Shown here piece after piece: positions 55,548 to 64,000 of a stretch of DNA of 64,000 nt. Numbering within the stretch: position 1 is the first letter of the stretch; every line of letters begins with the position of its first letter. The position numbers were made by a program, and so were the translations under genes. Location: contig NC_022571.1 of assembly GCF_000473995.1 (NCBI RefSeq), positions 2,237,416 through 2,301,415 on the forward strand, written 5' to 3'. The stretch comes from Clostridium saccharobutylicum DSM 13864. GTDB lineage: Bacteria > Bacillota > Clostridia > Clostridiales > Clostridiaceae. A model generated the notes under the pieces. It saw only the letters and a program-made list of their open reading frames with translations, did no database searches and was not told the origin of the DNA.

Positions 55548-56387
55548 ATGTTAAATGAAATTAGAACTGTTTGTTTTGACGCAGAGTTGAGTATAGAGGC
55601 TTATAATTTTAAAGGTGTCATGCAGAAGTTTCCAAATCACTTTCACGACTATTATGTTATTGGGTTTATTGAAAAGGGTAAAAGGCATTTATCTTGTAAA
55701 AATAAGCAATTTATCATAGAAACAGGTGATTTAATATTATTTAATCCTGGTGATATTCATACATGCCAACAAATTGATGATAGAGCACTTGATTATCGAT
55801 GTATTAATATTAAAGAGGATGTAATGAAAAAAATTACATTTGAAATAATAGGGAAGGAGTATCTTCCAAATTTTAAAGAAGTTGTTTTATTCCATAATGA
55901 GCTTGTATCTTCTTTAAGGGAGTTGCATCTTATGATAATGGAAGAGGAGAAGAATTTAAAAAAAGAAGAGTTGTTTTTGTTTATAATAGAACAATTGATA
56001 AGAGAATATTCAAATCTATTTTCTGACACAACTATGCAGGAAGCTAGTACGGAAATTAAGACAGTATGCGATTATTTAGAAAATAATTATATGGAAAATG
56101 TTACATTGAATCAATTGAGTGATTTAACTGGATTAAGTAAATATTATTTATTACACTCCTTTACTAAACAAAAAGGAATATCACCATACAATTATCTTCA
56201 AACGATTCGTATTAGTAAAGCAAAGAAACTGTTGGAACAGGGGGTTGTTCCAATGGATGTGGCATTCAAAACAGGATTTACAGATCAAAGTCATTTTACA
56301 AACTTTTTTAAGAAACTAATTGGGTTAACGCCAAAACAATATATGAATATTTTTATTAATAGATGCAGGAGTAAAGAAAATGAATAG
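55548..56387 (+). CDS. AraC-family regulator with cupin sensor
   Basis: 279 residues, ATG after AAAGGTGG. N-terminal cupin (FPNHFHDYYVIGFIEKGKRH, then ETGDLILFNPGDIHTC) and C-terminal AraC double helix-turn-helix (VTLNQLSDLTGLSKYYLLHSFTKQKG, then PMDVAFKTGFTDQSHFTNFFKK). Next gene overlaps by 8 nt. This AraC plus EamA pairing is common, with the regulator controlling the exporter; the effector is unknown. Confidence 0.93.
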   Translation: MLNEIRTVCFDAELSIEAYNFKGVMQKFPNHFHDYYVIGFIEKGKRHLSCKNKQFIIETGDLILFNPGDIHTCQQIDDRALDYRCINIKEDVMKKITFEIIGKEYLPNFKEVVLFHNELVSSLRELHLMIMEEEKNLKKEELFLFIIEQLIREYSNLFSDTTMQEASTEIKTVCDYLENNYMENVTLNQLSDLTGLSKYYLLHSFTKQKGISPYNYLQTIRISKAKKLLEQGVVPMDVAFKTGFTDQSHFTNFFKKLIGLTPKQYMNIFINRCRSKENE

Positions 56388-57327
56388 TAATAAAGTGAAA
56401 TTAGGACATTTATCAGCAGTTATTACAATCTTAATTTGGGGAACAACTTTCATTTCAACTAAAGTATTATTAAAAGACTTTACACCCATTGAGATTTTAG
56501 TCTTTAGATTTGCAATTGGCTATATTACATTGTTGTTTATATATCCACATCATGTAAAAAAGGTTGAATTGAAACAAGAACTTTATTTTGTGATAGCTGG
56601 ATTATCGGGAGTAACTTTGTATTTTCTTTTAGAAAATATTTCATTAATTTATACACTTGCAACTAATGTAGGTGTGATTATTTCAATTGCCCCATTTTTT
56701 ACTGCTATTTTTGCGCATCTGTTTTTAGATAATGAAAAGTTAACATTACGCTTTTTCATTGGACTTATGGTAGCTATAATAGGAATACTTCTTATAGAAT
56801 TTAATGGAAAGTTTGTTTTAAAATTAAATCCGTTTGGTGATATATTAGCAATACTTGCTGCTATTTTATGGGCTGTTTACTCTGTTATTATGAAGAAAAT
56901 TAGTTCATTTCAATATAATACTATTATTTCCACGCGTAAAGTGTTTTTCTACGGATTAATTTTTATGATTCCGGCCATATTTATTTTTGATTTTAAGTTC
57001 CAATTATATAGATTCACTAGTGCATTAAACCTAATGAATATTTTATATTTAGGTTTTGGAGCATCTGCATTATGTTTTGTAACCTGGAATTGGTCAGTAA
57101 AGGTTTTGGGAGTAGTAAAAACAAGTGTATATATTTATATGGTGCCTGTAATAACAGCTGGCTCATCTGTTGTTATTTTACATGAAAACATAACTGCCAT
57201 TTCAATTATAGGAATTGCTTTGACATTAACAGGACTTTTTATTTCTGATGGAAAACAAATTATAAAATTGAGGAGAGAAATGAATGATGAAAGAACAAGA
57301 TACAAAATGCGTTATAGTGATAAATGA
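56380..57327 (+). CDS. EamA/DMT-family transporter
   Basis: 315 residues, ATG after CAGGAG, overlapping the AraC gene by 8 nt. Ten membrane helices in two EamA halves (first: HLSAVITILIWGTTFISTKVLL; second from about residue 155: LAILAAILWAVYSVIMKK). Drug/metabolite exporters of amino acids, sugars or similar. The final ~15 residues overlap the DUF2000 gene by 44 nt. Confidence 0.92.
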   Translation: MNSNKVKLGHLSAVITILIWGTTFISTKVLLKDFTPIEILVFRFAIGYITLLFIYPHHVKKVELKQELYFVIAGLSGVTLYFLLENISLIYTLATNVGVIISIAPFFTAIFAHLFLDNEKLTLRFFIGLMVAIIGILLIEFNGKFVLKLNPFGDILAILAAILWAVYSVIMKKISSFQYNTIISTRKVFFYGLIFMIPAIFIFDFKFQLYRFTSALNLMNILYLGFGASALCFVTWNWSVKVLGVVKTSVYIYMVPVITAGSSVVILHENITAISIIGIALTLTGLFISDGKQIIKLRREMNDERTRYKMRYSDK

Positions 57328-57709
57328 AGATCTTCCTTTAGGAGTTATTGCAAATACTTCTACAATATTAGGTATTACATTAGGAAAGTGTATTCCAGAA
57401 TTTGTAGGAGAAGATACATTTGATGCTTCAGGAAAATGTCATCTGGGAATAATTAAAATTCCAGTTCCCATCCTTAAAGGAAATCAAGAAATTCTAAGAA
57501 AATTAAGAGAGGAATTATATGCTCAATATTACGACGATATGATTGTAGCTGACTTTTCTGATGTTGCACAAGGTTGTAATATTTATAGTGAATATATACA
57601 GAAATCAGCAATTACGCCAGAGGAAGAGCATACTTATTTTGGTATTGCTATCTGTGGTAATAAGAAAAAAGTCAATAAATTAACAGGGAGTATGCCGTTG
57701 TTGAGATAA
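57284..57709 (+). CDS. DUF2000 family protein
   Basis: 141 residues; GAGGAG is 7 nt before the first of two adjacent ATGs. NEDLPLGVIANTSTILGITLGK and the later PVPILKGNQEILRKLREEL fit DUF2000, a small alpha/beta family related to peptidyl-tRNA hydrolase-fold proteins of unknown role. It overlaps the EamA gene in another frame, forming an AraC-EamA-DUF2000 operon. Confidence 0.8.
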   Translation: MMKEQDTKCVIVINEDLPLGVIANTSTILGITLGKCIPEFVGEDTFDASGKCHLGIIKIPVPILKGNQEILRKLREELYAQYYDDMIVADFSDVAQGCNIYSEYIQKSAITPEEEHTYFGIAICGNKKKVNKLTGSMPLLR

Positions 57710-58423
57710 TACGTAATTGGATTAAGTTGGTAACTGTTTTGAATTATATGGTAGTAAAAAATAACTAAAATAAATGTTAATGAAGAAAAAATTATATAAC
57801 TTTCTATTTATACGGTGAGTAGTATCACAAATAACGTAGCTTTTTTAGAATAAGAGATATTAAATCATTTCATATAGATGAATGTGAAATCTACTATAAT
57901 TGGATAGAAAAATGGAGGGCATGTATGCCTCGCCTCCACTATGAAACCTAATAAAATATTGAAAAATTGGATTTTAATGAGTTTGTTTTGGTTTATAAGA
58001 GGACTCAACATTAATTTTTTATTTAAACAAAATGAAAACTATAATAAAAAATTAAAAAGCTCTATAGATCAGCTTTTTGAATTTACTAAAATAAATAATC
58101 GAGAATTAATTTAAAAAGTCAATTTATTTGTTGTATTGTGAAAATAAGTATGATATTATTTAAACAAATATATTGATTGGAGTTGGAAAAATGATTAAAA
58201 TTTCTTGCTAATTATTAAAGTGTGATATAACAGGAATATAAACGAATATGTTTTATTTATTTTGTTGTACATAAGCAAGAAAGTTGTTATTTTTTCTCTT
58301 AAATATATATTCTAATGTTATAATGATTAGTTTAACTATGTATATTTGTGAGCTGTAAGAATAATAATTTCTTATGGCTTTTATTTTTTATAAATAATGA
58401 GAATAAGGAGGATAAACAATATT
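57710..58423. other. Intergenic region before the ABC-F leader
   Basis: Includes a G+C-rich hairpin (GGAGGGCA/TGCCTCGCCTCC, about 57914-57937) that overlaps a short reading frame listed separately. The repeat of the 55030 motif is at about 58118. AT-rich leader from 58150; AAGGAGG at 58405 is the leader-peptide site. Confidence 0.35.
57941..58114 (+). CDS. Possible small membrane-associated peptide
   Basis: 57 codons from ATG 57941: MKPNKILKNW, then a hydrophobic stretch (ILMSLFWFIRGLNINFLF) and a polar tail. The only purine-rich site is locked in a hairpin. No recognised family. Coding status doubtful. Confidence 0.25.
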   Translation: MKPNKILKNWILMSLFWFIRGLNINFLFKQNENYNKKLKSSIDQLFEFTKINNRELI

Positions 58424-58529
58424 ATGGAAAATAAAGATACTATGCTAACGCATGATAATCTCCATATAAAGCCGGAAACTTCAGGCGACATTTATATGGA
58501 GTAAGACCAGTCGCCTATTGTTCCGACTT
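58424..58529 (+). promoter_or_regulatory. Leader peptide and alternative hairpins controlling the ABC-F gene
   Basis: AAGGAGG (58405-58411) precedes a 26-codon ORF, ATG 58424 to TAA 58502-58504, reading MENKDTMLTHDNLHIKPETS and six more residues. Hairpin 1: CTCCATATAAA (58460-58470) with TTTATATGGAG (58491-58501), inside the ORF. Hairpin 2: AAGCCGGAAAC (58469-58479) and GGCGAC (58484-58489) with GTCGCC (58510-58515) and GTTCCGACTT (58520-58529), then TGTTATTTG. The two are mutually exclusive. A ribosome stalled by an antibiotic on the ORF would change which forms. This is the logic of ribosome-mediated attenuation known for ABC-F and erm genes. Confidence 0.78.
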
Positions 58530-58570
58530 TGTTATTTGTATAATTAATAATTACAAAGGGGGACAAAAAT

Positions 58571-60049
58571 ATGTCTTTAATAAATGTTACAAATCTGACC
58601 TTCGCTTATGAAGGCAGTTATGATACTGTTTTTGAAAATATTAGCTTTCAAATTGATACTGATTGGAAATTGGGCTTTACGGGAAGAAATGGACGAGGAA
58701 AAACTACATTTTTGAATCTTTTATTAGGGAAGTACAAATATGTTGGAAATATTTCTGCCAATGTAACTTTTGAATATTTTCCATATGAGGTGAAGGAACA
58801 AGAAAATTTCACCATAGATGTAATAAAGGAAATTAGTCCAAATTCAATGGATTGGGAAATAATGAAAGAATTATCGCTGCTCGATGTAGAAGAAGATATT
58901 TTGTATAGACAATTTTATACACTATCAAAAGGAGAACAGACCAAAGCACTGCTAGTTGCTATGTTTTTGAAAGAAAATTCATTTTTGCTTATTGATGAAC
59001 CAACCAATCATTTGGATGCTGAATCTAGAAAAAAGCTTAGCAATTACTTGAAAAGAAAGAATGGATTTATTCTAATTTCACATGATAGATCTTTTTTGGA
59101 TAATTGTATTGATCATATCCTTTCAATAAATAAGACAAATATAGAAATACAGAAAGGTGATTTTTCTAGCTGGTGGGAAAATAAAAAAAGGCAGGATAGC
59201 TTTGAGTTAGCAGAAAACGAAAAGCTTAAGAAAGATATTAATCGTCTATCGAAGTCTGCCAAGCGATCAAGCAATTGGTCAAATGAAGTGGAAAAATCAA
59301 AAAAAGGAACAACAAACTCTGGCTCTAAACTTGATAAGGGTTATGTTGGCCATAAGGCTGCTAAGATGATGAAACGTTCCAAGTCAATCGAAAACAGACA
59401 GCAAGGTGCTATTGATGAAAAGTCTAAGCTTCTCAAAAATATTGAAAGCTCTGATAGATTGAAGATTTCCCAGCTTGTTTATCATAAAAATAAGCTTGTG
59501 GAACTTGAGAATGTTTCAATTTTTTATGGTGATACCATAGTTTGCGAAGATGTTGGTTTTAGTATTGAACAAGGTGACCGAATTTCACTTAAAGGCAAAA
59601 ATGGTTCAGGAAAATCAAGTATTATCAAGCTTATTTGTGGTGAGAATATAAAATATACAGGTACTTTCAGAAAAGGAAGTGAGCTTAAAATATCATATGT
59701 ATCACAGGATACCTCGCATCTTAAGGGTAACTTAACTGATTACGCTCTTGAAAACAATATTGATGAAAGTCTTTTTAAATTAATATTAAGAAAACTTGAT
59801 TTTTCAAGAATTCAATTTGAAAAGGATATGTCATCTTTTAGCGGAGGGCAGAAGAAAAAAGTATTAATTGCAAAAAGTCTCTGCGAGAAAGTTCATTTGC
59901 ATATTTGGGATGAACCGCTTAATTTTATTGATGTTATATCGCGTATGCAGATAGAACAATTACTGCTTGAATATTCACCAACATTATTATTTGTAGAGCA
60001 TGACAGTGAATTTTGCAAAAATGTTGCAACAAAGTTTTTTGAGCTTTAG
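58571..60049 (+). CDS. ABC-F ribosomal protection protein, Lsa-type
   Basis: 492 residues, ATG after AAAGGGGG. Two ABC domains without membrane helices: Walker A GRNGRGKT (~38-45) and GKNGSGKS (~341-348), signatures LSKGEQTKALLVA and FSGGQKKKVLIA, Walker B LLIDEPTNHLD and IWDEPLNFID. Between them a long basic, helical interdomain linker (~180-300) that reaches the peptidyl-transferase centre in this class. Lsa/Vga-type proteins displace lincosamides, streptogramin A and pleuromutilins from the ribosome. The C-terminus is short, as in Lsa. The leader upstream strongly supports drug-inducible expression. Confidence 0.92.
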   Translation: MSLINVTNLTFAYEGSYDTVFENISFQIDTDWKLGFTGRNGRGKTTFLNLLLGKYKYVGNISANVTFEYFPYEVKEQENFTIDVIKEISPNSMDWEIMKELSLLDVEEDILYRQFYTLSKGEQTKALLVAMFLKENSFLLIDEPTNHLDAESRKKLSNYLKRKNGFILISHDRSFLDNCIDHILSINKTNIEIQKGDFSSWWENKKRQDSFELAENEKLKKDINRLSKSAKRSSNWSNEVEKSKKGTTNSGSKLDKGYVGHKAAKMMKRSKSIENRQQGAIDEKSKLLKNIESSDRLKISQLVYHKNKLVELENVSIFYGDTIVCEDVGFSIEQGDRISLKGKNGSGKSSIIKLICGENIKYTGTFRKGSELKISYVSQDTSHLKGNLTDYALENNIDESLFKLILRKLDFSRIQFEKDMSSFSGGQKKKVLIAKSLCEKVHLHIWDEPLNFIDVISRMQIEQLLLEYSPTLLFVEHDSEFCKNVATKFFEL

Positions 60050-60087
60050 GTAAATGAATCATAGTATGTTAAAGTAAAAGGGCATTA

Positions 60088-60118
60088 TAGACTAAACACA
60101 TAGAAAGTGTTTAGTCTA
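60088..60118 (+). terminator. Hairpin after the ABC-F gene
   Basis: TAGACTAAACAC (60088-60099) and GTGTTTAGTCTA (60107-60118) are perfect complements, 7-nt loop. The U-tract is weak, so termination may be partial. Confidence 0.55.
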
Positions 60119-60248
60119 AATGTACTTTAAAAGATTAAACATCTTAAAAATCAGGGATATATATATGTTTGTCTTAATATACATATATAAACCTAACAGA
60201 TATGTATAAATATATTGACAAAAAAGAATTTAGAAAGTATATTAAATA

Positions 60249-60260
60249 GTGTAGATACAC
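60249..60260 (+). promoter_or_regulatory. MarR operator, upstream copy
   Basis: GTGTAGATACAC, arms GTGTA/TACAC, followed by GAAAA, 22 bp before the MarR start. Matches 60737-60750. Confidence 0.55.
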
Positions 60261-60282
60261 GAAAAATAAAAAGGTGATAATT

Positions 60283-60720
60283 ATGGATAGAAAAGTTTAT
60301 GATAAAAAACCATCTCCTTGTAATTGTCTTAATATTAGAAGAGCTTCACAAGCCCTTACTGAAGTTTATGATGAATTTATTTCACCAAGTAATTTAAAGT
60401 TAGGTCAGTTCTCATTACTTAAACATATAAACCAATTAGGACCAGTAAGTGTAAGTGATTTAGCTTCAGCCATAAGGTTAGATAGAACTACTCTTGTGAG
60501 AAATCTTAAACCTTTAGAACAAAGTGGATTTATAGAAGATATGTCAACAGAAGGAACTAGAAATAGGCAGCTTAAGTTAACAGATAAAGGAATTGAAACC
60601 TATAAATACGCAGAAGAACTTTGGGAAAAAGCACAAAATTTTTTAGAAGAATATTTAGGCAAAGACAATATAGATGTTTTTACAACATTGCTCTCTAAAA
60701 TTGAGGCTTTAGTGCCTTAA
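60283..60720 (+). CDS. MarR-family regulator with N-terminal cysteines
   Basis: The start is ATG 60283 (AAGGTG 6 nt upstream); the GTG at 60274 is part of that site. 145 residues, winged helix around residues 45-100 (LGPVSVSDLASAIRLDRTTLVRNLKPLEQSGFIED). An N-terminal CNC pair (Cys at about residues 10 and 12) suggests redox sensing as in OhrR-like or other thiol-based MarR proteins; this is inference. It is flanked by matching palindromes before itself and before the reductase-like gene, so it likely regulates both. Confidence 0.9.
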   Translation: MDRKVYDKKPSPCNCLNIRRASQALTEVYDEFISPSNLKLGQFSLLKHINQLGPVSVSDLASAIRLDRTTLVRNLKPLEQSGFIEDMSTEGTRNRQLKLTDKGIETYKYAEELWEKAQNFLEEYLGKDNIDVFTTLLSKIEALVP

Positions 60721-60736
60721 TTTTTTTACTATTTAT

Positions 60737-60750
60737 CGTGTACATACACG
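60737..60750 (+). promoter_or_regulatory. MarR operator, downstream copy
   Basis: CGTGTACATACACG, arms CGTGTA/TACACG, followed by AAAAG. It repeats the GTGTA-N2-TACAC core of 60249-60260 and lies between the MarR and the reductase-like genes. Confidence 0.6.
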
Positions 60751-60862
60751 AAAAGTGATAAAGATGAGGATGCTTGCAGTATTGTTTTAGCAGTATTTCC
60801 TAAAGAAAATATTATGAATATAACTAAAAATTTAATTAAATTTATTTAGGGAGGGTCTCAAT

Positions 60863-61894
60863 ATGGGTACAATTGAGCAAATGATTCAAAAAAAGGCTTA
60901 CGAATTAGGTTATGAAAAGTGTGGTATTATTCCAATTAATTTAATGGATGAATATGCTGAAAAGTTTAATGAACGTATTGAAAAAATTCCAAAATCAAAG
61001 ATGTTTTATCAGAGTCAGCAGCGTTTGGCTAATCCTAAACAAATATATCCATGGGCAAAGTCTGTAGTGGTACTTACAGTACCATACGGAAAATACAAGG
61101 TTCCAGAGATATTAAATGGACGTATAGCTAAGGCATATTTATTTGATACACGTGTTGATGAAAATACAAAAGAATATCAGAACAATCGTGTATTGGAAAA
61201 ATATATGCAAGAACTTGGTTTAAGAGTAGAGACAAATCAAAAATTTGGAGTGGTTGGAATGCGCTGGGCAGCTTTGCAATCCGGAGCTGGTATCATTCGT
61301 AGAAATAATTTTTTATACACAGAGTCTGGTTCATGGGTTCATCTTGAAGCGTGGGTAACTGACAGAGAAATGGAATTAAAGGAAACAAATAATGTTGTAC
61401 CATGTCCAAAGTCGTGTAATCGCTGCAGGGAATCTTGTCCTACAAAATCTCTTTGTGCACCATATACTATGTCACCTACGGAATGTATTTCATTTCTTAC
61501 AACTTTTGGTGGGCGTGATTTGCCAAAGGAACCGTTAAGCAAAACATTTGGAAACTGTATTTATGGATGTGAGATTTGCCAAGATGTATGCCCTATGAAT
61601 AAAGGGAAATGGAAGGGAGAAGAAGAATTTCCTGGTCTTTCAGAATTATCTTCTTCATTAACACCAGAGAATATTTTAAATATGGAAGAAGATTTTTATC
61701 GTGACAATGTGCAGCCAAAGTTCTTTTATTTATCAGCAGAAGATCTTTGGAAATGGAAGGTAAATGTATTGTGTTATATGCGTAATAATTATAAAGAAAG
61801 TTATAAAACACTTATTATAAATGCATGCAATAATGAAAATGATAAAGTAAGCGAAATGGCTTGCTCAATTTGTAAGGAACTTTGTTTACAATAA
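60863..61894 (+). CDS. Epoxyqueuosine-reductase-like 4Fe-4S protein
   Basis: 343 residues, ATG after GGGAGGG. N-terminal half resembles the cobalamin-binding part of QueG (YPWAKSVVVLTVPYG, then RWAALQSGAGIIRRNNFLYTESGSWVHLEAW). The C-terminal half has two 4Fe-4S motifs: CPKSCNRCRESCPTKSLC and CIYGCEICQDVCPM. QueG makes queuosine in tRNA, but many clostridial paralogues of this length lack a proven role and may reduce other compounds; control by a MarR protein favours a detoxifying reductase. The HEAT-like tail of full QueG is short here. Confidence 0.78.
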   Translation: MGTIEQMIQKKAYELGYEKCGIIPINLMDEYAEKFNERIEKIPKSKMFYQSQQRLANPKQIYPWAKSVVVLTVPYGKYKVPEILNGRIAKAYLFDTRVDENTKEYQNNRVLEKYMQELGLRVETNQKFGVVGMRWAALQSGAGIIRRNNFLYTESGSWVHLEAWVTDREMELKETNNVVPCPKSCNRCRESCPTKSLCAPYTMSPTECISFLTTFGGRDLPKEPLSKTFGNCIYGCEICQDVCPMNKGKWKGEEEFPGLSELSSSLTPENILNMEEDFYRDNVQPKFFYLSAEDLWKWKVNVLCYMRNNYKESYKTLIINACNNENDKVSEMACSICKELCLQ

Positions 61895-62126
61895 TTTCTT
61901 GATATTATCATTTAAAAAATATTCAAGTTTACATTATGTGGATTAGTATAATTAATTACTTGATAAATAATAAAAGTGAAATAAGAGTGGATATATGAAT
62001 AAAAAAGAAAAAATATTATGTTTTGTAAAAAAGTGATTTTTTTAAAATTTAATAATGTTGCATTTTTAAATATGTTATAATTTAGTGGCGAATAATTTTG
62101 GGTTTATGAGGGGGAACTGACAAATT

Positions 62127-63224
62127 ATGATTCTTAGTTTTTTTCAGAATGCATGCATTTTAATAGCATCTATGAGTGCTGTTCAACATTTTATTAGAAA
62201 TAAGAAAGTTTACCCAGATATGTTGCTTAAAAGTAAGATTTTATGGGGAGTTTATAACGCGATATTAGGTATAATATTGATGATAAATAGTGTGCCGATC
62301 ACAGCGGACACATTTATTGATTTTAGATACATAGCAATTTTATTGTCCTCTATTTATGGTGGTATTCTATCTTCAATTATTTCTTCTATTTTTATAGGTA
62401 TTTTTAGGTTTTTATATTTAGGGATTTCTAACATATCGCTAATTGGATTAATAGATGCTTTATTAATGGGGATTGGATTTGGAATTATTGCTTTATTAAA
62501 GTTATCAAAAAAAAGTAAATATATTTATTCTATGCTTCTTTTTATTATGATATCAGTTATTGTACCGTTTATATTAGCAAGAAATCAACCATTAATTGTT
62601 AAAGCAGTGATTGTATACTATTCTGGATATTTAATAGTATCTTATCTTTCAATTAAATATGCAGAATATATATTGGAAACTGTTAAAATTTATCAAAGAT
62701 TAAAAAATGAAGCAACAAAAGATTATTTGACGGGTTTGAATAATGTAAGGCAATTTGACAATAGTTTTAATGATATTTCTCAGATGATTATACGAAAAGA
62801 AAAAGAATTATCTATGTTATTTATAGATGTTGATTTTTTTAAGAAAATAAATGACACTTATGGTCATGATGCAGGAGATGCTATTTTAAAGGGCTTAGCT
62901 CCAATCTTTCTTAATACATGTAGAACTTATGATGTCGTATCTAGAATGGGTGGGGAAGAGTTTTCTATAATATTATTAGATTGTTCAGAGTCTAAAGCTG
63001 TAAAAATTGCTGAAAGATTAAGAAAGAATGTTGAAAATAATGATTTCTATATTTCAGATGATAAAACTATAAAAATTACAATTTCAATTGGAATATCATC
63101 ATATCCTAGACTGACAAGTCAAATTGATGATTTGCTTGAAAATGCTGATATTGCATTATATGAAGCAAAAAACACTGGAAGAAATAAAGTGGTGTTATTT
63201 AACAATGAAAAACATAATGTATAA
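62127..63224 (+). CDS. Diguanylate cyclase with 5TM (LytS-type) sensor
   Basis: 365 residues, ATG after GAGGGGG. Five or six membrane helices (residues ~1-190; DTFIDFRYIAILLSSIYGGILSSIISSIFIGIFRFLY is the 5TM-LYT signature), then a GGDEF domain (~200-360) with the active-site loop RMGGEEFS and an intact product-inhibition site RTYD five residues before it. It should make cyclic di-GMP in response to a membrane signal. The chemoreceptor next door and the che cluster suggest a motile cell that switches to sessile growth through c-di-GMP. Confidence 0.92.
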   Translation: MILSFFQNACILIASMSAVQHFIRNKKVYPDMLLKSKILWGVYNAILGIILMINSVPITADTFIDFRYIAILLSSIYGGILSSIISSIFIGIFRFLYLGISNISLIGLIDALLMGIGFGIIALLKLSKKSKYIYSMLLFIMISVIVPFILARNQPLIVKAVIVYYSGYLIVSYLSIKYAEYILETVKIYQRLKNEATKDYLTGLNNVRQFDNSFNDISQMIIRKEKELSMLFIDVDFFKKINDTYGHDAGDAILKGLAPIFLNTCRTYDVVSRMGGEEFSIILLDCSESKAVKIAERLRKNVENNDFYISDDKTIKITISIGISSYPRLTSQIDDLLENADIALYEAKNTGRNKVVLFNNEKHNV

Positions 63225-63255
63225 ATGTTTATATAATGGTAATTTAAATTTTATA

Positions 63256-63297
63256 AATAGAGGATATGCTTATTTTGTGAGTATATCCTCTATTTTA
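63256..63297 (+). terminator. Terminator, second of two near-identical copies
   Basis: AATAGAGGATATGCT and AGTATATCCTCTATT, same sequence as 55141-55183 with two changes. Follows the diguanylate cyclase. The rest of 63298-63748 is AT-rich leader. Confidence 0.8.
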
Positions 63298-63561
63298 TTA
63301 TTTGCATAAAATATGATTTGACCAAAGAAATGAAGACTTTTATCTCATTCGCATGTAAAAATATTCAAATATTTTAGAGTGTTATAAAATTAGGTATAAA
63401 AATCGCAAATAATCATAAAAGATATTAGGTACCGAGTTATTATAATTTTGGAAAAAACTCGATATATGCAATATTATTAACAAAAAACTCAAAATTTCGT
63501 TTTTCTTTGTTGATATAGCATATAGTTTATGTTAATATTAAGGTATAATTTAACATATTAA

Positions 63562-63589
63562 TAAAAAATAAAAGCTATTTTTGCGATAA
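63562..63589 (+). promoter_or_regulatory. Possible sigma-D (motility) promoter for the chemoreceptor
   Basis: TAAA at 63562-63565, a 16-nt spacer, TGCGATAA at 63582-63589, compared with the flagellar sigma pattern TAAA-N15-GCCGATAA. About 160 bp before the start codon. Confidence 0.4.
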
Positions 63590-63748
63590 ATAAAGTTTAA
63601 ATGATTACAAATAAATATAATATTTGAATTAATCGTATATTTTTATAAAATAGTAAATCTTATTTGTATATTTTTAGATGATTTTGATTAGTTATATTTG
63701 GTAAAAAGGTTTTTATATTTTCAGGTACATTTTAGGAGGAGATTATTA

Positions 63749-64000
63749 ATGGAGAAGAAACTTGCTAAACCAGCTACAGCACTTAATAAGGAAGTTAAGA
63801 GTGAAAGGATTAGCTCAATAGCTACAAGGACTAGTGCAAAAAGTGCTTCGTTAGAATATAGTGCTGATGCTATGGAAAAGAAAAGAGAAATAGCAAGAAA
63901 GCAAGCACAAGAAAAGATGAAATCAAGAACTTTAGCTAAGCAACAACAAATGGCCGAAAGAATATCAACAGCAACAGAACAATTAGCAGCTGGGATTGAA
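63749..64000 (+). CDS. Chemoreceptor-like protein, 3' end outside window
   Basis: ATG 63749 with TAGGAGGAG 8 nt upstream; 84 codons to the edge without a stop. The N-terminus is soluble, positively charged and helical, and the last residues (AERISTATEQLAAGIE) look like the start of a methyl-accepting signalling helix. I infer a cytoplasmic chemoreceptor or a related coiled-coil protein; the conserved hairpin tip lies beyond the window. Confidence 0.6.
   Translation, partial: MEKKLAKPATALNKEVKSERISSIATRTSAKSASLEYSADAMEKKREIARKQAQEKMKSRTLAKQQQMAERISTATEQLAAGIE

Noticed and set aside
63124..63309. Frame overlapping the end of the diguanylate cyclase
   Set aside because: It overlaps the GGDEF domain in another frame and the terminator; no start signal.

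Overview
The window is AT-rich DNA with Shine-Dalgarno sites of the AGGAGG type, a type I-B CRISPR locus, a chemosensory operon, two-component/ABC peptide-resistance modules, ECF sigma/DUF4179 pairs and a GH11 xylanase. Together these point to a motile, saccharolytic, free-living Clostridium (sensu stricto; solventogenic or butyric type). This is an inference from gene content and codon use; no rRNA or tRNA is present to prove it. Almost every gene is on the + strand; the one clear exception is a broken minus-strand HXXEE gene near 22 kb.

Layout. 1-6.3 kb: a retron-like operon made of a large helical-repeat protein (start outside the window), a SWIM zinc-finger protein and a retron-type reverse transcriptase. 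It is followed by an unannotated structured RNA candidate with 14-bp closing arms and a long hairpin, in the order expected for msr-msd, and then a terminator. 6.3-10.3 kb: a DUF1835 protein, an ECF sigma/anti-sigma pair and a secreted xylanase, the last three bracketed by a roughly 90-bp direct repeat. 10.6-18.9 kb: type I-B cas6-cas8b-cas7-cas5, an 18-repeat array, then cas3. There is no cas4/1/2, and two decayed repeats lie beyond cas3. 19-26 kb: small regulators, a flavoprotein, the frameshifted HXXEE gene, TetR, and a MarR-MATE unit sharing a palindromic operator. 26-32.3 kb: cheR-cheA-cheB-cheW-mcp. 32.7-42.3 kb: two copies of an ABC ATPase/FtsX-permease pair around a 4Fe-4S membrane protein, followed by a response regulator and kinase; the second ATPase has Trp in place of the Walker A glycine before the lysine. 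42.6-48.6 kb: a BspA-like secreted protein, a second ECF/DUF4179 pair, small unknown genes and a CPBP protease. 48.7-52.9 kb: a lantibiotic-type regulator/ABC/kinase operon. 53-64 kb: an SGNH esterase with PadR, AraC-EamA-DUF2000, an ABC-F ribosome-protection gene behind a leader peptide and attenuator, a MarR/epoxyqueuosine-reductase-like pair with matching operators, a diguanylate cyclase, and the start of a chemoreceptor.

A family of short inverted-repeat elements (about 150-190 bp, plus fragments) is scattered from 18.9 to 53.4 kb, repeatedly at the 3' ends of genes, where some copies supply the stop codon. The most notable items are the candidate retron RNA downstream of its RT, the ABC-F leader/attenuator, the split CRISPR locus without adaptation genes, and the Walker A mutation in one copy of an otherwise nearly identical duplicated ATPase.
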